Shown one piece after another: positions 14,201-24,600 of a DNA stretch of 64,000 nt. The position numbers were made by a program, and so were the translations under genes. The notes under the pieces are model-generated. The model saw only the letters and a program-made list of their open reading frames with translations. It did no database searches and was not told where the DNA came from. Position 1 is the first letter of the stretch; each line of letters begins with the position of its first letter. This DNA is from Lucifuga dentata (taxonomy: Eukaryota > Chordata > Actinopteri > Ophidiiformes > Bythitidae). The DNA lies in the NCBI GenBank assembly GCA_014773175.1, contig VXCM01002566.1:62001-126000 (forward strand), written 5' to 3'.

Positions 14201-17066
14201 TGTCTGCTACCTTTTATGATGGAAACAGCAAAAGGTAATAATGTGTTTGTCATAAATAGTTCATCTGAATGAATGCCCCTCAGGGAAAATATGTTGTTTA
14301 TCTTCTGATGCTGTGTTCCATCTCCTCTTTAAATATTTAAGAGTAGGAGTAAAGGAGAGCATTTCTTGAGAACAGCTCAGGATATCTTTTTATTTTTATA
14401 GATCAAATCAGTGAAATGTTATGTTCTTTCTGCAGAGAGCAGATTGCCTTGGGGCGTCACTTAGAGGTTGTGAGAGCCCAAAAGACTTCCAGATGTTCAC
14501 AGAGGATGATCGAGTCTTCTCAGCGGCGGTTCAACGCTCACTCATCCAGCAGCAGGAGTAGGAGCAGATCCTCTGGGAGCTCCAGATACTCTGGACGTTA
14601 TAGTCGAAGCTTGGCGCTGTCATCCTGCAGGTTGGTTCACTGATGATTTTCTGTTGTTCTTCTCTGAGTCCTTCAGGAGCAGGTCCAAGTCTTTCCAAGG
14701 CCCCACTGAAAGAAATGTAAACCCGAATAGAGTTCTTCGCAGGTGCAAAATTTTGGACACAGTCCAAAAAATGAAAAAAAGAAACTTGAACCAAAAGGGC
14801 CCTGAGGACACTCAGACACAATTCAGACACAAAATACACAGGATAATTACACCCTATCCAAAATGTGGTAGACATAAACAAAACACAGAAAGGACACCAG
14901 CACTGGCAGCAGCATGGTGCACCACAAATTAATGAGCAGCTTTTCTTTCAACTTATTCCACATTTCATCAAAGAATGCATCCATTTTTCCTGCATATTAA
15001 TTCATGCACTTCATCTGGCCTCAAAAATCCCATTGTTGTGATTGTAACATACCACATGATTCAATAGAGTTTAGACATAGAGTTTGCCTGAGTCTGCTTG
15101 CATCCACTCATGTATAAAACATATTGACACAAAGACCTGAGACCCATGGCAAAAGCTCACGACCTGACCTGACCCAGTTAGACTGAGTATGATTTTGTTA
15201 TGGCATCCCTAAATCCCAACATTTCGTATCGAAGACCCAATATTTATTTGTTATAGCTACAAAATTTGTTATAGCATAGCCAAATCTCAAATTTTGGTAG
15301 ATTACCAAAATTTATAATAGTTATGAAGTTTTTTTGTTTATTAGAGTTATAAAGATTGTCATGCCTTTAAATCCCAGAAATTAATGTAATAATCCCAATT
15401 CCAAATAACATAATTTGGGATTACATCCTCAAAAGTTATTTGTAAAAATCCCAAAATTTGTTATAGCACCCACATTTCCCATCTTTTTTTTGTTCAAATC
15501 CCATCTAAAATCCAAAACCCAAAATTGTGCTCTTCAAAATTATTTGTCATAATCCCCTCCCCAGATGTAGTATAGCATCTCCAAAACCTACAATTTTTTT
15601 CTCCTCCAAATTTTTTGTTATTTTTGAGATTCTATTGGACCCTTCAAATCATCCAGAGGCGCTTGTATTCTAACAAAATCAGAGTGTATTTCAAAATGTT
15701 ATGGGGCCTCCAGTGACCCCCTGGGAGCTGTAATCAGCTGTTCTGTTTAGTTTGCTTATCCTTCAGGCTGGCAACGTGCATACATAACATACATGTGACC
15801 CCAATTCTTTGCTTTATTCTAAGTGCTATTTTCCTGTTATCAGCTCTTACTCACGCTCGCCAAGTTATTCATCTGATCTGAGGAGACGAGGCAGTGTAGC
15901 CAGCTTGAGCTCCAGAGGAAGCTACTCACGACACAGCGCTGACAGGTGAACTTTACCAAACGATTAAGCTGGTGACTTTTCTTAATGGTGCACGAGAACA
16001 ATATATATATTTACATTGTTGGTGATTACAGTTTTACACAATGTTATGTCTGCTTCTCAGACTACGAGGTGGAAAAAGAACACCAAGTTCCAGAGACACA
16101 AATGTGAAACATACACATAAAGTTAGTGGGAAGAGACAAAGACGCAAATCCTACTCTCCCATGAAGAAAAGAAGAAGAGACTCACCAAGTCATCTGGAAG
16201 CGCGGCGGATCACAAGGTACTGCATCCATTGTTATTTAAAGCTGCAATAAGTAGGTTTATACCTGAGGCAGTGGTCTATTAATTGTTGGTCCCACCCTCC
16301 TTCTCCTCAGTCAGGCAAGTTCCTCAACCTGAAACTAAAATCCTTCACTTGTGTGGATGAGTGTGTTCCTTGAAGTAGCATTAGCCTGAGGATGAGATAA
16401 ATCTGTAAAGCCGCCATCTGCTGAAGAAGCAGGTGGAAAACATGGACAATCTGATATGTAAAACAAGAGCCAACAAATGCTGATCTTCTTTCATTTTTAA
16501 ACAGTTTTTGTCTCAACCACAAGGTTATCTTCTCTATATTTCATTCTGCTTTTTGATAGCCACACAACCTGCGCACACCTGGCCATGCCCTCAGCAAATG
16601 ATATACACTCCTAAAAGAATACAGATTACATTAGATCCTTTTCCATATGATTCATCACTAATATAAAATATTGTTTGATGATGGTGAAAGTTTGCAAAAA
16701 AAAAAAAAAAAAAAANAAAAAAAAAAAAAAAAAAAGTATTTATTTCTTTAGCTCTCTGAATATACATTTTGCAAGTTCTACACTAGTTGTCTGATTGGTT
16801 CTCCCAGTGCCAGGAAGCGACCCATTCCCTACTTCCGGCCCAGTCCTTCCTCCAGCAGCGTGTCTTCATGGAGTAGCCTCTTCACGCGGAGCCGAAGTCG
16901 CAGCCCGATCCACAGCATCAGCCGAAGCGTGAGCCGGAGCAGGAGCTGCAGTTACTCCTCTTACAGGAGCTACAGCCGGAGTTCATCCTGGAACTCCATC
17001 TTTGGGACCCGCAGTCGGAGTCGCAGTCGCAGCACATTAGGAAAACGCAACAAAAGGAGGCATTAG
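3465..17066 (+). CDS. srrm4: srrm4 (nSR100), serine/arginine repetitive matrix protein 4, 3' part in ten exons
   Basis: SRRM4 is a nuclear, neuron-enriched splicing regulator that promotes inclusion of microexons by binding UGC-containing sites near weak 3' splice sites. Exons seen: 3465-3554, 3735-3815, 3945-3971, 4229-4279, 5266-5344 (broken by an N), 13906-14234, 14436-14630, 15844-15945, 16061-16216, 16808-17066. All borders are AG/GT and, apart from the N-interrupted exon, phases agree. The early exons encode Lys/Arg-rich blocks. The 13906 exon has the family motif DYDSGNDTSSPPS. The last two exons carry SYSPMKKRRRDSPSHLEARR and ARKRPIPYFRPSPSS, the conserved core of the C-terminal eMIC (enhancer of microexons) region shared by SRRM3 and SRRM4, followed by an RS-repeat tail. 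The N-terminal exons are not in the window. Choice of SRRM4 over SRRM3 rests on linkage to hspb8 and on similarity to the human protein as I remember it. Confidence 0.93.
3735..3815 (+). CDS. srrm4: srrm4 internal exon, SPSHSLSPP then poly-Lys
   Basis: This 81-nt exon lies between ttgtag and gtaatg and is phase 2 at both ends. It encodes SPSHSLSPPRKKKK..SSKKSKRH, matching the [23 protein letters not shown] block of SRRM4. Confidence 0.88.
   Translation, partial: VSFPQPVTTEEEEKEKEEEFQKKQAA
3945..3971 (+). CDS. srrm4: srrm4 27-nt microexon
   Basis: This 27-nt exon lies between ccag and gtgtgt and is phase 2 at both ends. It encodes YSSKKSKH plus split Arg codons. Its size is at the upper limit of the usual 3-27 nt microexon definition, and it can be skipped without a frame change. 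Confidence 0.8.
4229..4279 (+). CDS. srrm4: srrm4 51-nt exon, basic
   Basis: This 51-nt exon lies between ctcaccag and gtcagt and is phase 2 at both ends. It encodes SSSLKHKRKHERKHKKR, matching the SSSSPKSKRRDEKRHKKQ-type segment of SRRM4. Confidence 0.85.
5266..5344 (+). CDS. srrm4: srrm4 exon with 3' end lost in an assembly gap
   Basis: The exon follows ccttcag and reads on in frame as SRTYSRRRRRYRRSDSDSSS up to the N at 5345. Right after the N the frame meets a stop and no GT donor precedes it, so the true 3' end and donor are probably inside the collapsed gap. A gtcaga at 5305 could be an alternative earlier donor in phase 2, but the Arg/Ser-rich coding continues past it. The next placed exon (13906) starts in phase 0, so this exon should end in phase 0 or another exon is missing. 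Confidence 0.75.
6214..6767 (-). mobile_element. Solo LTR (554 bp) with 5-bp target duplication
   Basis: The element starts TGTCAGG and ends CCTGACA and is flanked on both sides by CTTTG (6209-6213 and 6768-6772). Read on the minus strand it runs TGTCAGGACGGCTCC ... ttattaaagttgag ... gtcctctacctgccgcctgaca, the layout of a fish Gypsy-type LTR with a poly-A signal near its 3' part. There is no internal coding sequence, so it is a recombined solo LTR. Confidence 0.75.
7088..7560. mobile_element. Interspersed fish element (aaaggggatatatcatg...)
   Basis: The sequence aaaggggatatatcatg at the start, and the later cacacctggttagaaatacc..gagcgagtg..ggccaattagagcagag, resembles a widespread percomorph non-autonomous element. 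A second diverged copy of the inner part is at 28,811-28,945. It is internally disturbed by the duplicated block at 7307-7431. Confidence 0.5.
7307..7431. repeat. Exact 62-bp duplication around a single N (likely assembly artefact)
   Basis: 7307-7368 and 7370-7431 are identical and are separated only by the N at 7369. This is what two contig ends that overlap but were not merged look like. Confidence 0.85.
10941..11335. mobile_element. MITE-like element with GGTAGGGACATG ends
   Basis: ttggtagggac near 10,941, the palindrome tagggacatgtcccta near 10,975, and gttggtagggacatgcccg near 11,315 match the ends of a common fish non-autonomous DNA element. The middle carries a CA microsatellite. The borders are approximate. 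Confidence 0.4.
13906..14234 (+). CDS. srrm4: srrm4 329-nt exon with DYDSGND motif
   Basis: This large exon lies between tttgcag and gtaata; it starts in phase 0 and ends in phase 2. It encodes IFSSKPRSGFSHGKG, then the highly conserved DYDSGNDTSSPPS and DNVSDSGNSVTSY segments of SRRM4. Confidence 0.92.
14436..14630 (+). CDS. srrm4: srrm4 195-nt exon, Ser/Arg-rich
   Basis: The exon lies between tctgcag and gttggt and is phase 2 at both ends. It encodes EQIALGRHLEVVRAQKTS followed by a run of Ser/Arg dipeptides. Confidence 0.88.
15190..15620. repeat. Degenerate short repeat: atcccaaaatttgttatagc
   Basis: In srrm4 intron 14,631-15,843 the phrase (a)tcccaaaatttgttatagc recurs in many worn copies about 40-60 bases apart. 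It appears to be a decayed tandem array. No coding content is seen. Confidence 0.45.
15844..15945 (+). CDS. srrm4: srrm4 102-nt exon, SYSRSPSYSS
   Basis: The exon lies between ttatcag and gtgaac and is phase 2 at both ends. It encodes SYSRSPSYSSDLRRRGS and more Ser/Arg-rich residues, as in the RS region before the eMIC core. Confidence 0.9.
16061..16216 (+). CDS. srrm4: srrm4 156-nt exon, eMIC core part 1
   Basis: The exon lies between cttctcag and gtactg and is phase 2 at both ends. It ends with SYSPMKKRRRDSPSHLEARR and IT, the most conserved stretch of the SRRM3/SRRM4 eMIC region, which is needed for microexon activation. Confidence 0.95.
16808..17066 (+). CDS. srrm4: srrm4 terminal coding exon, eMIC core part 2 and RS tail
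   Basis: The exon follows ctcccag, enters in phase 2 and runs to TAG at 17064-17066. It encodes ARKRPIPYFRPSPSSSSVSS, then Ser/Arg dipeptides and ends KRNKRRH. The 3' UTR follows; no AATAAA or ATTAAA was spotted in the next 700 bases, so its end is unknown. Confidence 0.95.
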
Positions 17067-20000
17067 ATTCAAAAGACCTGAAAAGACTGAAGTGTTCAGG
17101 TATCCTATTGAATTCACGGGCAGAGGGTATTGGAAGATTTGACTATGAGCATTTCTTAGCTCCACTTTGATGCTTTAGTGGAAACGTCCCAACAGGGATC
17201 CAACCGTGTTGTTCATTGAGGCAGCATTGTTGAGTCAGCCCATGGAGACCACAGGAGACTGAATATGTTATTGTTTGTTTTGTTTTGATCATTTACTGCA
17301 TCGTCTTTCATCAGCGCTCACAATGGCTGGAGACTGTTCATTGCTGAGATATTTATAGAAGAAACAGCACACAAGTAAAGAACACTGTAACTGTATCTTC
17401 CCATTTTTATGACTGTGCAGGAAATGTTTTCAGATCATTTAACGTATTTATAGTCTATTTAAATTGATGATCATGATTAATTCTGGGTAGTCGATGCCCG
17501 GTGATTTTTTTCCCCATTCAATCCTTCATTCCCGTATTTTTTTTTTTTTTTTNTTTTTTTTTTTTTTTCTGTTTGGTTTTTGGGGTTTTTTCTTTGTAAT
17601 ATGGATGTTGGTTGTAAGTAAAGATGCACCAGATAAATGCTTACAAAAGAAAAGTTTACAGCACACTGGACATTTGCTGACATGCTGTATTCTAAGTTAT
17701 GTATTGTAAAGACTTGAGGAGCATTGCATTTGTTTTACAAATGCCTTCAGAGGGACCGTTATCAGGAATGGGAAAAATGTTTATTACCCTGATCTCGGTA
17801 CTTCACAAGGTGGAGAACAAACATGTTTCCTCTGAAAAATGAAAGGAGGAGCTCAGCCTGACAGCAAGCAAACGGCCTGTCAGCTCAAATGTCAAATTAA
17901 TTTATCCTCTGAAAAAGTGGAAAACAATTGAAATGTCAGTCTGTGTAACACAATTGAAAGCGAATCACAGCACTGCACAGGGAGAGAGATTTCCTTTAGT
18001 AAAATGTTGACAATTGAATGAAATACATTATGTGATTTCAATGAGAAATAATTGTTTTAAAGGTAAAAATCAATATTTTATCTATGTTGATACTTACACT
18101 GTCATCTTGAACTGTCTGTTGTGGTTATTAGTTACTGAATGTCAGTCTCGTTTGATTTATAAAGGAATATGTTGCAGTGGATTTACAAACTCATTTGGTT
18201 AAAACAAATTGAAAAGCAGGTGGAACTTATGAATAGCACCTAGTGTTTTCTTGCTACAATACTGAAATCAAACACTTACATCATCATACTATTTTGCTCT
18301 TGTGTTCTATTACCACAGTAGGTCAAGTTTTGAATTGTGCCGCACCATATCTATTTATTACTTATTTAATATTTATTGGTTTGTTGTCCTTCTCAGTGGT
18401 GGTCAACTCTTCTATGCAACACTATCAGTTTATGGTTATCACTCAGCTGTAATTTATTTTTGTTGATTGGTGCTGTAAGTCATAATGGAATCCTCACTGG
18501 GCTCATGGCATCTTGATTAACCTCAAATTAGAAGCAGACATACAAAAGAAGAAAGAACAAAACAACTGGAATAGCAGAAAAGATCCAGGGAAAGAGGCTG
18601 CTTTGACTTTGAAATGCTTGAAACTGCCTTTCCATGTTATTGATAGAGTCATATTTCTCTGTCATGTCAAATCATTCTGTCTTTGGAAGCGCTCCAGGTG
18701 TGGCAGACTGTTCTCTTTGTATTCAATAATCTGGTTTTATTTCCTGGAATACTGACTAAATTTGACAAATGAGGGAAATATGACACTGGGACAGACAGAA
18801 ACCTGGAATAAAGGCCAATCATGGACTCGATGTGTAAGGCTCGTGTCCCTCTTCCCACCTCACAATGTGTAGGTTACATTACTTCTTGTGCAAAATGTAA
18901 TTACTTTGGTGTAAATATGCATCTGCATTGTCTAAATTATACAAAGGGTGTGATTATTTAATTTATGTAATGTAATATAGACCTTTGAAGGATACTGAGA
19001 GCTTTGTGATGCAGAAAGAGAGAGAGAGAAAAAAAGACAACATGCCAATATTGATCAATGGACCCTAGTGTCTTTGTGCTAAGATCCCTCTTGAACGTCC
19101 TTTTTTTTTTTTTTTTTTTTTTNTTTTTTTTTTTTTTTTTTTGTAAAATTACAATAACAAGGCCCTAGCAATAGCGATCCAGTGTTTCAGTATTAAATAA
19201 TACATATTCTCTCATTTTCCAAATGCTTTTCATAATGTCACATTTTATTGAGTCATTGTGAATTCGACTTTGTAATAATGTGTCACCTGGAAATGGAAAT
19301 GTCCCTGTCATAACCCCTTTTACTGCGTGCTCCTTAAAAGCTATATAAAGTCATGTTCCGCTTCAAACAGAATCGAGTTTTATTTAATGTGGCCATGCTG
19401 ATAGAAATACATTGATTTATTATTAAAATCAGGCTGTCTGTTTATAGTTCTTAGCTGTTTTGTTTTATCTGTGCAGTGACATCAGTGTGTTTGACCTGAA
19501 GCTCTGCGGTGTTTTCTATTATAAAGCCAGTGAGTCACCAGGAGGGGGGTTGTTGGTGGTGGGTGTGTGTGGATGGGGNGGATGGGGTGGGGGGTGGCTC
19601 CTGCTCTGTGAGTGACTGACACATGGTTAGTAACTTAATTTGGTAAAAGGGAGGATGGTCTTTGGTCAGCTGTTGTACCTGCACTGTAAAAAATATCCAC
19701 CTCAGAATATATTTTTTTGGTTTGTTCACACTTGTTAAAAATGGAAATCTCATTAGAAGCCCAGGAGAAACTTCTTATATCCTTATATTCTATTGTGAAA
19801 ACCTTTATTCTGTAAAAAAAAAACAAAAAGCATGACTTCACTTTCTGAAACCCTGAAAAGCAGCAATAACAAAGATATTTTCTTTAGATCATAATCCTAG
19901 GTCTACATAGCAAAACCCACATTGGGTTTAACTTGTCAAGAAGACCCCAAAGACTCTTTTAAACCCTGTTTTAGGTTTACGAAACTGTCATTATATTTGT

Positions 20001-20377
20001 GAAACCAGAAAAATTATGATTTCACGGTATGTTTTTCATTTTTCTCTGCCTGAACCACTTGATACCAGATCTCCACAAAAACTGATAAAATCTACCAGGT
20101 TTAACACCAGATTCTTTTAAACCCAGTTTCACATTTGTGTAACGTTTATTCTTTCAAGTATTGAAATTTCTGTCTTGTTGAAAAAAAAATGATTTGGACT
20201 GAAGACCACCTTATCTTTTATCATCAGTCATTTTAGGTTTTCAGATTCATTCCCAAATCAAATTACGTGATCGTGGATATTTTTTGCAGTGTGCTTGCTC
20301 CCTGTGCAGATCCACCCAGCACTTTCCGGACACTTGTTGATCTGTGCAGACTCATCGTCTGGAAAATCGGGGTCCCG
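17067..20377. other. srrm4 3' UTR and srrm4-hspb8 intergenic region
   Basis: No gene is recognised. The first part is srrm4 3' UTR of unknown length. Poly-T runs with N at 17,553 and 19,123 and a G-rich run with N at 19,579 mark collapsed gaps. Confidence 0.6.
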
Positions 20378-20384
20378 TATAAAA
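20378..20384 (+). promoter_or_regulatory. hspb8: Candidate TATA box of hspb8
   Basis: TATAAAA lies about 245 bases upstream of the hspb8 ATG, in a locally GC-richer stretch (ggggtcccgtataaaacc). A start site near 20,410 and a 5' UTR of about 220 bases would follow. I did not find a convincing three-unit heat shock element (nTTCnnGAAnnTTCn) near it. Confidence 0.5.
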
Positions 20385-20628
20385 CCACAGAGCCAGAAGG
20401 AATCAGATTAGTACACTTGGAGGTTTTAAGACATTCCTTTCTGCTAAAGAGTTTGTTTGTGGATCAACAAGTGATTTGTTGCGTAACGGCGATGCGCGTA
20501 AATCCTCTCTAAACAGATAAACCGTCATCGCACGTAGACTTAGATTGTTCTGTACAAAAGTTTATTTGTTTCAGGGTTTTGTTAACACGAGTAGCTGAAC
20601 TTTTGTGGCTTTGAGCGCTCAGTTGGAC

Positions 20629-21049
20629 ATGGCAGAAGGAGACTTCTACACCATGGGAAACCGACAGAGGTTTCCCAGGGATCCTTTCGGGGAGTCGCCG
20701 TTCCGAGAGCAGTCTCCGTTTAGGGAGCAGCTCGCCTCTCGGTTTATGGACGATGACTTTGGGATGCCGCCTTTCCCCGACGACCTCGCCATGGATTGGC
20801 CGGGCTGGGCTCGGCCTGGCCGCCTCAGCACACGCCTCAGCTCGTCGCCTTTCAGCACTTTACGCACGAGTTTCCCCCCGCGGCAGAGCGCAGGGGGCCC
20901 CGCCGTGTACAGCAGCAGATACAGCGAGCCCTCCCGGAGCTCCCCCACCACTACCGGGGGGGAACCGTGGAAAGTCTGCGTGAACGTCCACAGCTTCAAA
21001 CCAGAGGAGTTACACGTCAAAACCAGAGACGGCTTTGTAGAAGTGTCAG
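20629..21049 (+). CDS. hspb8: hspb8 exon 1
   Basis: The exon runs from ATG to the gtgagc donor at 21050 and ends in phase 1 (EVSG split). It is much more GC-rich than the surrounding intron. It codes for the N-terminal arm and the first strands of the alpha-crystallin domain. Confidence 0.96.
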
Positions 21050-21181
21050 GTGAGCTGTGAGGGAGTTTCAGCTCCAGATACGCAGGAAGTCTGAATGATA
21101 TGAGAATGCATTACTCTGCAAAGTTTTGCTTTCACCGTAAGTTACTGTATCAGTTTTACAGTAACTTAATGTAAAATGATG

Positions 21182-21241
<60 letters not shown>

Positions 21242-21651
21242 GTAATAATAATAAGTATTCAGCATTTTAAAAATCTTTTCTAAGGTGCATATACTGTACA
21301 AGGTCATTTACAGAGTTTCTCATTTGTGCACAATTTTAAACATTATAAGTTTCCTTCACTACATTATACAGTCAGTAAAGCAATAATAATGTGTGTAGTG
21401 ACACTGGTAAGTTTAACTAACATAAGTTTTTTGGATGCTGTATCATCAGCGTGCAGAGATCATAGTTCATTAATAGTTCAGCATTTGAGAATTATTATTA
21501 CAGTGTTGTATACTGTAATGGCAAGTAGGAGAAGTTGTATGAGTCATCCAAACTTTTCCACGTTACTTAAGGTTAAGAAAATTATTCATGACACTGTCAT
21601 AAGAGGATTTGACAGCCATGGTCCAAGTCTGCCACACATTTAATTTAACCT

Positions 21652-21692
<41 letters not shown>

Positions 21693-24600
21693 ACACACAC
21701 AATTTGTGTTTGATAATTAAGCCTAAATGATTATGGCAGCATGACCACTTGGCTAATGTCGATTTGTCAGGTCTCATAGAGCAATGAAAGTGACATTATT
21801 AACTGCATGACATTTAATGACAACAGTCACAGATATTGGTAATGTTTAATTTTGTTCATGTCAGTTTTCTTAACATTATGATCAACATTTCTTCTTCTTC
21901 TTCTTCTTTTTTCTTCATTTATCAATATGCACAAAATAAAATAGTCAAGTGTACAGTCAGATCACATTGCGTATGTTCACAAAGCTGTAACATAGGAGCA
22001 ACTCAGCCAAAATCAAGGACCAGGACTAAACAGAACTTAATGAAAGAAATATACAAATAATTTTACTAATTCTCAAGATCATCTTTATTCATTTCAAGCT
22101 GGCTAAGAAAGACCAGTGTTGCACCAAAATGTGTTACCCATCAGATTCTGTGAAATGTCAAATGAGGAAAAAAAGAGTTGTCTAAAGACTGAGGTGAAGG
22201 CTCTGATGCCAGTAGAATTTCTACACTATTGTAAAAAAGGGTCGTCATTACAATATGCGGCAATAAGAAAAACACAGAATCTGACAGGTCACAAATTTTT
22301 GCCTCTTTTGGTTTTGCAGTAACATACTTCCTAGCAGTGTGATAAAAGCCTCTGTAGTGTTACACCGACTCAGCATTAATTAGTCTTGATATGGATGATC
22401 TATAGATTTTGTGACGAGACTTCCACACCGGCTGGCAGATCCTCCAGCTTAGACACCTGTTTCAAATTCCTAGAAAATCACTCACTGAGTCAGCCATGAG
22501 CCACATTTAGATTTAAGGCAAGGCCCGTGACAACAGTCTCTGTTTACAATAAGACAAGAGTGTACTGCCATTAACACCGGACAGAATGTTCTGGAAACAG
22601 GACGGAGCTTTTACCCCAGTGGTCCACGTGCAGGTTTTGGTCACTAATTATGGTTCTCAGTGAGAGTAACTTGTAAAACTGGTGGCTAGAGGGCTCGATT
22701 CAAGTTAGAGCTTCAAAAGAGAGACAGATTCCAGGGATACCCTCCACTGAAGCGGGCACTGAGGCGAGGAAGAGTTTTTTTATAAACACATTGTTGGTAT
22801 GCCAGTTGGGTCATTCAGTCATGGAGGGTCTGCCTGCCACAGCAACTCAACCTCATTCTAAAAGTGTGACTGAGAACGTGATGGTACAAGCATGTTTGAG
22901 GCAGTGGGAAAGAGGCATCGGAATTGTTAAAGAAAAGTCAACATGTTTTAGTAGTTAAAAAGTACTCAAATATCAAAAGTAATAGTACTTTAATTAAATG
23001 TTCCTTTCAGTGTTAAATTATTGGTGGAGTAATATGTAACTTAATGTCATTATAATCCCCCTAAAGTGGAGGAATTCATGCTTTCAGACATTTCAAAGAA
23101 GGAAAAGAAAGAAAGAAAGAGAACAGAAGGAAGGATATAAGGAAAGATGCAAAAAGAAAGGAAACACTGTAAGAATTAAAGAAAAAGAAGGACAAAAATA
23201 AGGGATGAAAAAGAAGGACAAAAGGAAAGACAAGAAAAAGGAAGGAAGGAAGGAAGGAAGGAAGGAAGGAAGGAAGAGCTTAAATAATTCAGTAGCTAAG
23301 TATTTTTACTGAAGGTTACAAAATTTTGATTTTACTTTGGAAAATACTGTACTTTTTACTCCACTACATTTATCTGACATATACTCTATATTATACTATA
23401 TACTGTATATTCTGTATACCAATTACATTATCTTTTAAAATTTGGCACTCAACATGGGATAATATTACGATTGTAAAAAAAAAAAAAAAAAAAAAATCTC
23501 AAGTATGCCTCAAATGTTAACTTTTAAGTTTTCAACTCTGAAAACAGGCTTATTTTAACTAGGACACAGTATTTGGTAATACAGTATTTGGTAAGACATT
23601 TCTGACTTTCTGACATTATCAGAACAGTTTTGGAAGGTAAAGAGGCTAGTAAATATTCAGCATGGAGAGGTGCGATGCAAAAGAAAGAATATTACCAAAT
23701 TGGTGGAAAATTTTATTTCATTTTCTATCTCCAAGTTTGTGGATTTTTTCAGAAAAAGGTTTGAAAAAGTAATGTAATGGTATTATAACTTTACTTAAGT
23801 AAAGGGCATGAGCTGATTTCGCAATACTGCTGATACTTTAAGATTCTGTAATCAGGCGTCTCCCTTCCCAGAACATGTTACACAAAGCATCTGGAATGTG
23901 ACATCCCAGTCACAAGAAACTTGAAAACAGGGAGAGGTCGCTTGTTGGATGACCAGACCTCTTTAGCATTATTCATGCACTCTGTCAGGAAGATGATCAG
24001 GAAGCAGTTTTACATGTGAAGTCACAATGAGGTTTATATAATCATATGACTTAGGTCTGCACTTTCTGGAGTCTTACGTATTCCAGAAGCTTCGTTCTCT
24101 GGTGGAGTCCAGCACTTTCCACAGGCAGAGATGTCACTGTGGGGGTATAGGATAGCACGTAGTCCGGTGTGGAGTGGATTGCGGAGGGGGTGCAGGCCAT
24201 GCTGCTGGTGGCAGCGTTGACATTTAGCAGCACCAGAGCAGCTGCAAGCAAACTGGAGTGAGACTCACAGCTATAAACAGAGAGAAGGCCTGAAGGTTCT
24301 ACTGGGGCTTTCCAGGCCGAGCTGTCCTCGCCATTTAGTCCGACACGTGTGTGTGTTACAAATGCAGAATCTTAAAAGTACAGATGAGTGTTTCATCGTG
24401 TTTTTTCTGCTGAGGTCCATTAGTAAAAACACTAACACTTAATGGTAAATTATCTGAAATGGATTTTAATTCACTGAGTCATCAACAGATTCTTCATTTC
24501 TTACAGATCTACAGTGGAAAATGCACTTTAGTTCTATAGTTAATATAAAATATAAAAATATCACATCTGGAAAATTCCTCATTACAAATTAAAGTTCAAC

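Noticed and set aside
14678..14932. RS-like reading frame after exon 14,436-14,630 (SFRSRSKSFQGPTERN...)
   Set aside because: The intron between 14,630 and the acceptor would be only 47 nt, too short for vertebrates, and the frame soon loses its RS character.
19767..19774. GAAnnTTC pair upstream of hspb8 as a heat shock element
   Set aside because: There are only two units with no third properly spaced unit, and it is about 600 bases from the TATA box; not strong enough to annotate.
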